This document shows, one piece after another, positions 29,618 to 38,368 of a DNA stretch of 64,000 nt. Numbering within the stretch: position 1 is the first letter of the stretch; each line of letters starts with the position of its first letter. The stretch lies in the NCBI GenBank assembly GCA_027627685.1, contig CP091241.1, forward strand, positions 2,974,462-3,038,461, in the 5' to 3' direction. The notes under the pieces are model-generated. The model searched no databases. It was given only the letters and a program-made list of their open reading frames with translations, and had not been told where the DNA came from. This stretch comes from Hyphomonadaceae bacterium ML37 (lineage in GTDB: Bacteria > Pseudomonadota > Alphaproteobacteria > Caulobacterales > Maricaulaceae). The position numbers and the translations under genes are program-made.

Positions 29618-32170
29618 TTACCGGCGGAAGCGCTCCAGCAGCCGGTCGATATAGTCGAGCTCTTCCTGGGGGCGTCCGCGTTCGGCGGCGCGGCGGCGCA
29701 ATTCTTCCAGAATTTCACGCGCGCGCTGACGTTCGGCCTCGCTGGGCACGGTCGTCTCGCCATTCGTGCCCCCGGCGGCGCCGCGGCCCAGCGGGTCGGC
29801 TCCTTCGGCGTCTCCCGCTGCTTCCCGCTCCAGCGCCTCGGCGGCTTCCCGTGACGCTTCGCGCAGGGCGCGCAGGGCGTCATCCTGCTGGCTCAGCGCG
29901 CCTTCGCCATCTCCCTCGCCCAGGGCGCGCGCCGCCTCTTCCATGGCGCGCCGGGCTTCATCGAGCGCTGCGCGCGCTTCGCCGCCCGCCGCAGCGCCGT
30001 CCAGAGCGTTCTGCGCCGCATCCAGACCCTCTTCCAGCGCCCGCTGGCGCTCGGCTAGGTCGCGGAAGCCGGGACCCGCGCCTTGTGCGTCCTCTTGTTC
30101 CTCACCGCCTGCACCTTCGCCCTCGTCCGCATCTCCCGCCTCTTCATCGCCGGGCATTGCGTCGGCGCCCGGCGGGCGCGGCGCGCCGCCGCCGCCGCCG
30201 GACTGGCGATCACGACTGAACGTGTCCTCGGTCAGGGCGCGCTGCTCGCCAATGGCTTCAGAGAGCTCTTCGAGGGCTTCGCGCAGGGCGCGCGCCATGG
30301 GGCTGTCCTGACCCTCGCCGCGCCCGCCTTGGGACAGGGTGATTTGCATATTGCGCAGCATCTCGGTCAGCTGGGCCAGCGCCCGGCGCGAGCCGGTCTC
30401 GTCACCCAGCTCGGCCGCCTCGCGGATCGCATCCAGCAGCGCCTGCAGCCCGTCGGCGTCCATGCCGCTCATGCCGCCGCCCGACGGCCCGCCCTCTGCG
30501 AAGCGCCCGGCCTCGGCGGCCTCGCGGGCCAGCGCCTGCATATAAACCTGCACCGCGCGCTCGAACGCATCGAACAGGGCCGCCAGCTCGATAGGGTCTG
30601 CGCCGCGCGCCAGCGCGTCCATCAGCGCCTGCTCGGCGGCGCGCAGGGCTTCCTCGGCGTCGGCCAGGCTGCCCAGCTCCGCGCGCAGGGCGATCTGCCA
30701 TAGATCCTCGTCCAGATGACCCAGCGCCTCACGCTCGCGCGCCCGGCGCACCTGTTGAAGCGCAGTGCGCAGGCCCATCCACACCACTGGGTCATCGAAA
30801 TAGCCGTGTGGCGCGTCGCTGACCGCATCCAGCGCCAGCGCCAGACGCTGCACGCCCGGCGGCGCGCGCTCGATCCGGCGCTCGGGTTCATCGTCCAGAA
30901 AGGCCCCGGCCAGCGTGATCACCGAGGCGAGATCGGGCATGGGCGCGTACTCCGCCTCGTCGGTCAGAAAGCGCCGGCGCTCTGACGCCACGGCGCGCGC
31001 CAGCGGATCCAGAAACACGCGCTGGGGCAGGGTCAGCGCGATGTCGCCCGAGGCGCCGCGCTGGCCCAGCGCGTCCACGGCGATGAGGCGCGCCTCAACC
31101 CGATCGCCCGCCAGCCGGTGGCGCGACAGGTCCAGACGCACGGTCTGCAACCCGTCCTCGCCCGCCAAGGTGACCGAGCCGGCAGGGATTTCGATCTCTT
31201 CGTCCGCGCCGCCCGCTTCCGCCGCGAAGGCGAACACCAGCGCTTCAACCCCATAATCATCCTCGGCATAGAGCTCCAGCACGAGGCGTCCTTGCGCGTC
31301 GCCGGACGGTTCGGCCGCCAGGCGCACTTGCGGCGGCTGGTCTTCAATCAGCTCGAGAGTCACCCGCTCACGCCAGCCGCCTGCGCGGATCAGGATCTCG
31401 CCATCGGCTTCGGGGGCGATTCGCAGGAGGCGCACATCGCCCGGCAGGGTCTCGATCTCGGCACGCGCGCCATGGACCGACGGCGTCCGCCCGGTTCCGG
31501 CCAGCCGCACCGCCAGCACCGAGCCGGCGGGCGCCCGCGCCTCACGCCGGTCGCGCAGATAGATTACGGGCCGCCCGGTATAGGCCGGCGGCTCGACCCA
31601 CATCTCGACGCTGGTCCCGGCCACAGACCCGCCCGCCATCAGGCGCGGCGCGAAGGCGTCGCCCAGGCGCGGCGCGGCCAGATCGCCCGCCAGAAAGGCG
31701 CCGCAGGCGATTACGATCAGGGCGAAGACGCGCAGGCCCAGCGGGTCCATCGCCGCCCAGGCGGCTTTGGGGCGGCGGGCGCGGGCGCCTGTCAACCGGG
31801 CCGCCATGCGCGCCCGGTGCGCCGCCCACCAGTCGCCCGAGCCCGAGGCCGGCGCGTCGCGCAGGGCCTCGAACGGCCGCCCAACCAGACCGGAATCATC
31901 CTCCACCCGCCGTTCGGCCTCGCTGCGCGACGGCGCGCGCCAGCCAGCCAGCGCCCGCACCACGCCCCAGCCGCCGGCCAGGGCCAGCGTCAGGAGCGCG
32001 ATGAGCCGCCACGGATCGCCAAAGCGCTCGAACACGCCGAACAAGGCCAGCATCAGATACACGGCCAAGGCCGCCAGAGCCGGCGCCATCACCGGCGCCG
32101 CACGCTCCCACAGGAGCGCGGCGCGGGCACGGACAATCTGGGCCGCGAGGCGGCGCTCGGCGCGGGTCAT
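29618..32170 (-). CDS. Large DUF4175/TIGR02302 membrane protein
   Basis: An 850-residue protein of a family almost limited to alphaproteobacteria, function unknown. Two hydrophobic segments are near the N-terminus (about 22-60), another about 135-160 (VFALIVIACGAFLAGDLA). A long, probably extracytoplasmic region with beta-rich stretches follows, then a helical part, and a low-complexity C-terminus rich in Gly, Glu and Ala (from about 560) with long predicted helices. ATG 32170 is preferred to the GTG at 32206. The gene runs toward the response regulator and is divergent from the TonB-C lipoprotein gene. Confidence 0.82.
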   Translation of the reverse strand: MTRAERRLAAQIVRARAALLWERAAPVMAPALAALAVYLMLALFGVFERFGDPWRLIALLTLALAGGWGVVRALAGWRAPSRSEAERRVEDDSGLVGRPFEALRDAPASGSGDWWAAHRARMAARLTGARARRPKAAWAAMDPLGLRVFALIVIACGAFLAGDLAAPRLGDAFAPRLMAGGSVAGTSVEMWVEPPAYTGRPVIYLRDRREARAPAGSVLAVRLAGTGRTPSVHGARAEIETLPGDVRLLRIAPEADGEILIRAGGWRERVTLELIEDQPPQVRLAAEPSGDAQGRLVLELYAEDDYGVEALVFAFAAEAGGADEEIEIPAGSVTLAGEDGLQTVRLDLSRHRLAGDRVEARLIAVDALGQRGASGDIALTLPQRVFLDPLARAVASERRRFLTDEAEYAPMPDLASVITLAGAFLDDEPERRIERAPPGVQRLALALDAVSDAPHGYFDDPVVWMGLRTALQQVRRAREREALGHLDEDLWQIALRAELGSLADAEEALRAAEQALMDALARGADPIELAALFDAFERAVQVYMQALAREAAEAGRFAEGGPSGGGMSGMDADGLQALLDAIREAAELGDETGSRRALAQLTEMLRNMQITLSQGGRGEGQDSPMARALREALEELSEAIGEQRALTEDTFSRDRQSGGGGGAPRPPGADAMPGDEEAGDADEGEGAGGEEQEDAQGAGPGFRDLAERQRALEEGLDAAQNALDGAAAGGEARAALDEARRAMEEAARALGEGDGEGALSQQDDALRALREASREAAEALEREAAGDAEGADPLGRGAAGGTNGETTVPSEAERQRAREILEELRRRAAERGRPQEELDYIDRLLERFRR

Positions 32171-32283
32171 GCGAAGTAAAGTAGTGGCTCGGCGCGCTAT
32201 TGGCACATGACAATCTCAGCATCTTTCGCGCGCGGGCGCCGTGTCCGCTTGAAGCGCGGCGCATCGGACGGCACAGTCCGGCC

Positions 32284-32727
32284 ATGAACGCGCTCCGCCT
32301 CACGCCCGCCCTGCTCGCCGCGCTGTCCTTGAGCGCCTGCGGCTCGGTCAATCCGCTGTCCGATCCGCGCGATCAGCCATTTCGGGTTCTGTCCGACATG
32401 CCCACGCCGCCCAATGTGGAGCGGGCCGCCGACGCCTCGGGCTGTTCGGGCGCGCAGCTCAGCGCCGTGGAAGCGCGCCTGCCCGACTATCCCGCCCGGG
32501 GCTGGTCGCGCGGTTTGCAGGGTTGGACTGTGGTGCAGTTCGACGTGACCGAAGCGGGCGCGACCGACCAGGTCCGCGTGGCGCGCGGCGTACCGGGAGG
32601 CAGCTTCGACACAGAGGCCGAAAGGGCCGTGCGCGGCTGGCGCTTCGCCCAGCTGGAGCCGGGCGCAAGGCTGACCGGATGCGTGGTGCTGTTTGAGTTC
32701 ACGCAAGGTCTGGTGCGGGTGAGGTAA
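32284..32727 (+). CDS. Lipoprotein with TonB C-terminal-like domain
   Basis: A 147-residue protein. It begins with a lipoprotein signal (ALRLTPALLAALSLSAC), so Cys19 is probably lipidated, and the rest includes a TonB-C fold pattern: LPDYPARGWSRGLQGWTVVQFDVTE, then VARGVPGGSFDTEAERAVRGWRFA. The YPxxAxxxGxxGxVxxxFxV-type strand and the AVxxWRF segment are the usual TonB-C landmarks. It lacks the membrane helix and Pro-rich rod of TonB, so it is probably not an energy transducer. ATG 32284 gives the signal peptide; the longer frame from 32200 does not. Confidence 0.8.
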   Translation: MNALRLTPALLAALSLSACGSVNPLSDPRDQPFRVLSDMPTPPNVERAADASGCSGAQLSAVEARLPDYPARGWSRGLQGWTVVQFDVTEAGATDQVRVARGVPGGSFDTEAERAVRGWRFAQLEPGARLTGCVVLFEFTQGLVRVR

Positions 32728-32962
32728 GGGGAGGTCCCCTTGGTCCTCAGCCCCGTCAGGGGCTTCGCGATCCTCGCTGACGCTGCGGGCGCGCTGTCGC
32801 CTCGGCGAAGCCGGGGCTTCGCTCCAGCGTAGCCGGGTGCGAACCCTGACGGGCTCGGAGCGTGGCGTGTCGCGTCGCGATTCGCCTTCCGGTAAGATGT
32901 GATTCGCAAAGCCTCGCCCGCGATGGGCGCAGGGCTGGCCAGATGTCGGGGCGCAAGACCGC
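32728..32962. other. Intergenic stretch with GC-rich palindromes
   Basis: A 235-base gap before the DivL homologue. It holds AGCCCCGTCAGGGGCT (about 32750), a distal near-complement around AACCCTGACGGGCT, and GAAGCCGGGGCTTC. I see no coding frame with gene-like features. Part probably carries the promoter of the kinase gene; the palindromes resemble those after tRNA-Val at 58.5 kb. Confidence 0.5.
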
Positions 32963-35446
32963 ATGACGGATGCCGGGCCGATCCAGCTCGCCACACTGAT
33001 CGTCACCGGAGGCGCGGTGGCCTTCGCCCTGTCCGCAGGCGTGTGGGCCTATCGCATGACCGCCGGGGCACGGGCCGCGCGGGCCGACTGGCGCGCCCGC
33101 ATGGCGCAGCTGGAAGACCGGCTGGAGCGCGCGGGCGGCGTGCTGGGCGCCCATCCCGGCCTCATCCTCGTCTGGGAAACCCCGCCTGATCCCGATTCCA
33201 GAGACTGGGGCCAGCCGGGCATTTTCGGCTCGCCCGCAGCGCTCGCCGCCATGGTGCAGTTCGCCGATCTGGGTCAGGGCGCGGCGGCCAGCGGGGACGC
33301 AGGGCGCGAGATTCTTGACGGCATCGCCGATTTCGAAGCGCGCAGCGCGCGCGGCGATGCCACCACGCTGCGCCAGCGCCTGCGCCGCCTGATGGACACC
33401 GGACAGGCCTTTTCGCTGACCATCGCCGGTCCTTCGGGGCGCACGCTGGAAGTCGACGGACGCGCGGCGGGCCGCCAGCTGGCGGTGTGGCTGACCGATG
33501 CGTCCATCCGCCAGATGGAGGACGCCGGCGCGACAGGGCGGGTGGCGGAAACCCGCAAGCTGGTGGATTCCGATCCCGCCGCCAGTCACGACATGGCGGC
33601 GCGCAACCCGGCCCCGGCCTGGCGCATGAACGCCGCCGGACGCCTGATCTGGGTCAATGAGGCCTATGCCCGCGCCGTCGAGGCGCAAAGCCCCGCCGAC
33701 GCGGTGGATGAGCAGGTGCTGCTGGAGCCGACCCTGGCCGAGCAGACGCTGGATGCGCTGCGCTCCGGGTCCCCGCGCCTGAGCGTGCGCGGCGCCGTGG
33801 CCGGCGGCCAGCGGCGCATCATGGCCTTTCATGTCTATCCGGTCAGCGGGGGCGCGGCCGGTTTCGCCGTGGACGTCACCGAGGCCGAAGAGGCGCGCGC
33901 GGCGCTCAAACGCTTCCGTCAGGCTCACGACCAGACGCTCAACCACATGGCCGAGGCGGTGGCGATCTTCGACCGGGCCAAGCGGCTGGTATTCTATAAT
34001 CAGGCCTTTGTGCGCCTGTTCGCGCTGGAAGAGGCGATGCTCAACGAGCGTCCCGCCCATTCGGCCCTTCTCGACCGGCTGCGCGAAAAGCGGCGCCTGC
34101 CCGAGCAAGAGGATTATGGCCGCTGGAAAGCCGCCGAGCTGGCCCTGTACGAGGCCGCGCCCGACGCCGACATGCCCGACGAGCTCTGGGCCCTGCCCGA
34201 CGGGCGCATGCTGCGCGTGGCGCGCCAGCGTCATCTGATGGGGGGCTTGCTGGTCATCTTCGAGGACATGACCGACCAGCTGGCCCTGCAGGCGCGCTAT
34301 AACACGCTGATCAAGGTCCAGCGCGCCACGCTCGACAAGCTGCACGAGGCGGTGGCGGTGTTCGGCTCCGACGGCAGGCTGAAACTGCGCAACGCCGCGT
34401 TTGAGACCCTGTGGGCGCTGGACCCCGGCAGTCTGGACGATGCGCCCTTCGACGTGGTGGCCGAGACCTGCATGGGGCTTTATCCCAATGCGGACGCCTG
34501 GCGGGCGCTCAAAGCGCGCATCACCGATCCGAGCCCCGATGCACGCACGCCGGTGGCGGGCGAGATCCGGCGCACCGACCAGTCCACCCTGACCTGGCTG
34601 ACCCGGCCTTTGCCCGACGGCGCCACGCTGATCGCCTGGGACGACATCACCGACAGCCGCCGGGTGGAGGCCGCCCTGCGCGACCGGGCCGAGGCTTTGC
34701 AGGAATCGGAAAAGATCAAGACCGGCTTTGTGGAGCATGTGAGCTATCAGCTGCGTACGCCGCTCACCACGATCCACGGCTATGCCGATCTGTTGGCCGG
34801 CGGGTTCGCCGGGCCCCTGTCCGAGCGTCAGGCCGAACACATGTCGGCGATCCAGCAGGCTTCAGGCCAGCTGGGCAAGCTGATTGACGATATTCTCGAC
34901 ATCGCGGCCATCGATGCAGGCCAGCTGGAGCTGGAGCTGGGCGATGTGCGCCTGGACGCGCTGATTTCGGAAACCGCCGAGCTGATCCTGACCCGGTCTG
35001 AACATGCCGGCGTGCGCATCACCCAGGCCGCGCCCGAGGACCTTCCCGTGGCGCGCGCCGACGCCAAGCGGCTCAAGCAGGTGCTGTACAATCTGCTGAC
35101 CAATGCCCTCGACCATATCGAGCCGGGCGGTCAGGTGGAGATCGGCGCGGGCGTAGAGGATGGCGAGATCACGCTGTGGGTCTCCGACGATGGCGCCGGA
35201 ATCGCCGCCGAGCGTCAGGCCCATGTGTTCGAGCGCTTTGAGCGCGGGGAGGGCGGCGGCGCCGGCCTGGGTCTGGCGCTGGTCAACGACATCGTCCGCC
35301 TGCATGGCGGCTGGGTGGCGCTGGAAAGCGCACCGGGCGAGGGCACGCGGGTAACCTGTCACCTGCCGCTCATCGCCGAAGCCGGCGCCGCCGTCCCGGA
35401 GCTGGGTCTGGCGACCCGGGATGGCGAACGGCCCGGCCCGACCTGA
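32963..35446 (+). CDS. divL: DivL-type unorthodox kinase with Tyr in place of His
   Basis: An 827-residue sensor-kinase homologue. A membrane helix at about 9-31 (IVTGGAVAFALSAGVWAYRM) is followed by PAS-like segments (for example HDQTLNHMAEAVAIFDRAKR and TLDKLHEAVAVFGSDGRLKL), a dimerisation helix and a GHKL ATPase domain with N box NLLTNALDH, G1 SDDGAGIA, F box FERFERG and G2 GGAGLGLALV. In the H box, VSYQLRTPL, tyrosine (Tyr595) takes the place of the phospho-histidine. That substitution, and a basic set of PAS domains, is the hallmark of Caulobacter DivL, which controls CckA and the CtrA pathway and responds to DivK. The length exceeds the 769 residues of the Caulobacter protein. Confidence 0.87.
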   Translation: MTDAGPIQLATLIVTGGAVAFALSAGVWAYRMTAGARAARADWRARMAQLEDRLERAGGVLGAHPGLILVWETPPDPDSRDWGQPGIFGSPAALAAMVQFADLGQGAAASGDAGREILDGIADFEARSARGDATTLRQRLRRLMDTGQAFSLTIAGPSGRTLEVDGRAAGRQLAVWLTDASIRQMEDAGATGRVAETRKLVDSDPAASHDMAARNPAPAWRMNAAGRLIWVNEAYARAVEAQSPADAVDEQVLLEPTLAEQTLDALRSGSPRLSVRGAVAGGQRRIMAFHVYPVSGGAAGFAVDVTEAEEARAALKRFRQAHDQTLNHMAEAVAIFDRAKRLVFYNQAFVRLFALEEAMLNERPAHSALLDRLREKRRLPEQEDYGRWKAAELALYEAAPDADMPDELWALPDGRMLRVARQRHLMGGLLVIFEDMTDQLALQARYNTLIKVQRATLDKLHEAVAVFGSDGRLKLRNAAFETLWALDPGSLDDAPFDVVAETCMGLYPNADAWRALKARITDPSPDARTPVAGEIRRTDQSTLTWLTRPLPDGATLIAWDDITDSRRVEAALRDRAEALQESEKIKTGFVEHVSYQLRTPLTTIHGYADLLAGGFAGPLSERQAEHMSAIQQASGQLGKLIDDILDIAAIDAGQLELELGDVRLDALISETAELILTRSEHAGVRITQAAPEDLPVARADAKRLKQVLYNLLTNALDHIEPGGQVEIGAGVEDGEITLWVSDDGAGIAAERQAHVFERFERGEGGGAGLGLALVNDIVRLHGGWVALESAPGEGTRVTCHLPLIAEAGAAVPELGLATRDGERPGPT

Positions 35447-35529
35447 TCCGCCTCACCGCCTTCAAATCCCGTTTGCCAAGCGCCGCGAACGCGCTAGCTT
35501 GGCGCGCAGTTTGAGGGGGGACCAACATC

Positions 35530-36888
35530 ATGAGACATTTCCTGCGCCTGTCCGGGCTCGCGAGCGGCCTGGCGGCGATCGCCGCCGCCGCGCTGCTGAC
35601 GGCTGAAGCGCCCGCCAGCGCCGACGCGCTGGTCCTGCCGGCCGGCTTTTCCAGCCAGCCCGGATCGCGCGACTATGCGCGCCTGTTGCAGACAGTGCAG
35701 CGCCCCTCCAAACCCGCCCCGGCCGCGGCTGGCCGGCCCAGCGCCACGGGACCCCTGGGGACCCATGCCGGCAATGACAGCTGCCGCTGGGCCAATGACG
35801 GCGAGTGCGACGAGCCGGGCATCGGCACCGGCGCCTGCTCGGCGGGAACCGACTATTCTGATTGCTGGCGCATCATCACCGGGCTGGAGGACGATTCCTG
35901 CCAGTGGGCCAATGACGGCGAATGCGACGAGCCGGGCATCGGCACCGGCGCCTGCACCCAGGGCACAGACCGTGCCGATTGCGGCGACATGACCGGGCTG
36001 CGCTTCCGTAGCGACAGCTGCACCCGCGCCTTTGACGGCGTGTGCGACGAGCCGGAGATCGGCACGGGCCGCTGCGAGGCGCGCACCGACCGCGCCGACT
36101 GCGCCGGGCGCACCCGTCCGCTGACCATCAATGATCACTTCTTCGGCAATGACGACCGGGTCCTGATGGACACCGGCGTGTTTCCCTGGTCGGTGGTCGG
36201 CCGGGTCCGCTTTGAAACCGGCAGCCAGTGCACCGCCTCGCTGGTGGCCCCCAACGTGCTGGCCACCGCCGCGCATTGCGTGAGCGACGAAGGCCGCATA
36301 CGGCCCGCCGGCCTGTTCGAGACCGGCGACGGCCTGCCCGGCGGCACCCGCACCGCGCGCGTGGTCGACGTATTGCTGGATCCCGAGTGGGACGAAGCCC
36401 AGTTCAGCGCCGGCGACGATCTGGACGGCACCGACTGGGCGCTTTTGCGCATCGACACGCCGCTCGGCGACGAGCTGGGCTATCTGCATCCGCTGGCGCT
36501 GGTCGACACGCGCGGCGAGGCGCGCGCGCGTGAGGTCCAGCTGAGCCAGGCGGGTTATTCCTGGGATACCGGCAATAACCTGTCGGGCAATGAGGCCTGC
36601 CGCATCCTGGCCGCCGTGGACGACAACACCATGTCGCATGATTGCGACACCACGCGCGGCGATTCCGGTTCGCCCTTCCTGATCCAGGAAGACGGGCGCT
36701 GGCATGTGGTGGCGGTGGATTCCAACTTCCGGCGCAATCCCGACGGGCCGATGATCTATATCGCCGCGCGCGCCGACCGGTTCGCGTCGCTTGTCAGCGA
36801 GTTCGCCCAGGGACTGATCGGTCAGGGAGGACTGCGTCCGCGCGGTCCGGGTAAGCCGGGCGCGCTGGAACCCGTCAAGAGCGAGTAA
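35530..36888 (+). CDS. Secreted trypsin-like serine protease with Cys-rich repeats
   Basis: A 452-residue exported protein. Signal peptide at about 1-31 (LAAIAAAALLTAEAPASA). Three copies of a 28-residue module follow at about 85-112, 124-151 and 164-191 with the pattern C-x-W/A-x-N/F-D-G-x-C-D-E-P-x-I-G-T-G-x-C...T-D-x-x-D-C, four cysteines each. The S1 domain has the triad His249 (LATAAHC), Asp302 (GTDWALLRI) and Ser379 (RGDSGSPFL). The modules are acidic, perhaps metal- or substrate-binding (inference). It follows the DivL homologue by 83 bases. Confidence 0.88.
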   Translation: MRHFLRLSGLASGLAAIAAAALLTAEAPASADALVLPAGFSSQPGSRDYARLLQTVQRPSKPAPAAAGRPSATGPLGTHAGNDSCRWANDGECDEPGIGTGACSAGTDYSDCWRIITGLEDDSCQWANDGECDEPGIGTGACTQGTDRADCGDMTGLRFRSDSCTRAFDGVCDEPEIGTGRCEARTDRADCAGRTRPLTINDHFFGNDDRVLMDTGVFPWSVVGRVRFETGSQCTASLVAPNVLATAAHCVSDEGRIRPAGLFETGDGLPGGTRTARVVDVLLDPEWDEAQFSAGDDLDGTDWALLRIDTPLGDELGYLHPLALVDTRGEARAREVQLSQAGYSWDTGNNLSGNEACRILAAVDDNTMSHDCDTTRGDSGSPFLIQEDGRWHVVAVDSNFRRNPDGPMIYIAARADRFASLVSEFAQGLIGQGGLRPRGPGKPGALEPVKSE

Positions 36889-36895
36889 GAACGCG

Positions 36896-37573
36896 TCAGC
36901 CCTCGACCACGACCTCGACGCGGACCGCCGCGTCGGGGGGCGCTGTCATCAGCGTGCGGAAGCGTTCAGCCCCGCCGCCGGGCAGGGCGGTCGATTCCAG
37001 CATGACCACCCATTCGGCAAGCACCTGGCCCTCGTGATCCAGCGCCATCGCCTTGAGCGGGGCAGTGCGGCGCATGCGTCCGGTGGTGTTGCGCACCACA
37101 CCCTCGACCACCAGGGCCGGGGCGCCGTCGGCATCCTCGAAACTGGCCACCAGCTCTTCCACCGCGAGACCCAGCGGATGGGTTTCAAGCCCCACCGCGG
37201 CATAGGCGCCGGAGGCGCGCGGGAAGGCCGATACGATATCGGCGCGCATCAGCACCGCGCCGCCGATCACCACCACGAAGGCGGCAGCGACGCCGATCCA
37301 GCCCGCGCCTTCAACCGCCACACGGGCCTTGCGGCGGCGCGCTTCGGATCGGGCGCGGATGGCGGCGGCGGGCTTGTCGCGCAGGCTGGGCGCCGGGACA
37401 GGCTCAGGCGCGGCGGGCGCCGGGTGCTCAGCGGGTTCGGACAGGGTCAGCGCCTCGGCCTCCACCTGCCAGCCATGACCGCAGGATGCGCAGCGCACCC
37501 GCCCGCCCCGCGCCTCGAGGGCGGCGGGCTCGACGCGGTATTTCGCATCACAGCTGGGACAGGTGACGATCAT
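36896..37573 (-). CDS. MJ0042-type zinc-ribbon membrane protein
   Basis: A 225-residue protein. The N-terminus is a zinc ribbon, IVTCPSCDAKYRVEPAAL then VRCASCGHGW (two CxxC knuckles), as in the MJ0042 finger. A Pro/Ala-rich linker, a basic stretch and a membrane helix at about 118-140 (GWIGVAAAFVVVIGGAVLM) follow, and then a DUF3426-like periplasmic beta domain with VVEGVVRNTTGRMR. ATG 37573 starts the ribbon; the upstream extension is unlike a protein start. It is divergent from ftsE, an arrangement common in alphaproteobacteria. Function is unknown. Confidence 0.82.
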   Translation of the reverse strand: MIVTCPSCDAKYRVEPAALEARGGRVRCASCGHGWQVEAEALTLSEPAEHPAPAAPEPVPAPSLRDKPAAAIRARSEARRRKARVAVEGAGWIGVAAAFVVVIGGAVLMRADIVSAFPRASGAYAAVGLETHPLGLAVEELVASFEDADGAPALVVEGVVRNTTGRMRRTAPLKAMALDHEGQVLAEWVVMLESTALPGGGAERFRTLMTAPPDAAVRVEVVVEG

Positions 37574-37648
37574 GGACGCAGCGCTCGCTTTTCCTGCATA
37601 GTTGATGGCGAATCCCGCCACTCGGACTTGTTCCCGGACCGCAGAGCG

Positions 37649-38368
37649 ATGACCCTGAACCCCCGCCCCGCACCGGACCTGATGCACGACCGCGATGCGG
37701 CGGTGCGCTTTGATTCGGTGGGCCTTCGATATGGGCGGGGCCCGGAGATTCTCAGCGATCTCAGCTTTGATCTACCAAGCGGAAGTTTCCATTTCCTCAC
37801 CGGACCGTCCGGGGCCGGCAAAAGCTCGCTGCTGCGGCTTATCTACCGCGCGCGCCAGCCCTCGCGCGGGCTGATCAGCCTGTTCGGACGGGAGACCTCC
37901 CTGATGCCGCGGGACGCGCTGCCGGGTCTGCGCCGCCGGATCGGTGTAGTGTTCCAGGATTTCCGCTTGCTCGAGCACCTTAGCGTCTTCGACAATGTCG
38001 CCCTGCCCTTGCGCGTCGCCGGTCAGGCGCGCGCCAGCTATGCCGATGATGTGGCCGACCTTCTGGCCTGGGTGGGCCTTGGCGAACGCATGCATGCCCA
38101 CCCGGCGAGCCTGTCCGGCGGTGAACAGCAGCGCGCCGCCATCGCCCGCGCAGTGATCACCAAGCCGGAACTGCTGATCGCTGACGAGCCCACCGGCAAT
38201 GTGGACCCGGCCATGGGCCGGCGCCTGCTGCGCCTGTTCGTCGAATTGAACCGGCTGGGCGCCACGGTGCTCATCGCCACCCATGACATCACCCTGGTGC
38301 GCGCACTGGACGCGCCGGTGTTGGAGCTGGCGGACGGGCGCCTGGTCAGCCGGCCGAGGGCGGCATGA
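37649..38368 (+). CDS. ftsE: Cell-division ABC ATPase FtsE
   Basis: With FtsX it controls periplasmic amidase activation at the division site. The 239-residue ATPase has Walker A GPSGAGKSSLLRL, Q-loop region VFQDFRLLEHLSVFDNV, signature LSGGEQQR, Walker B LLIADEPTGNVDP and the switch histidine in IATHD. The first about 15 residues precede the usual start and are possibly extra, but ATG 37649 is the best candidate. Its stop overlaps the ftsX start (ATGA). The upstream gap to the divergent zinc-ribbon gene is 75 bases. Confidence 0.93.
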   Translation: MTLNPRPAPDLMHDRDAAVRFDSVGLRYGRGPEILSDLSFDLPSGSFHFLTGPSGAGKSSLLRLIYRARQPSRGLISLFGRETSLMPRDALPGLRRRIGVVFQDFRLLEHLSVFDNVALPLRVAGQARASYADDVADLLAWVGLGERMHAHPASLSGGEQQRAAIARAVITKPELLIADEPTGNVDPAMGRRLLRLFVELNRLGATVLIATHDITLVRALDAPVLELADGRLVSRPRAA

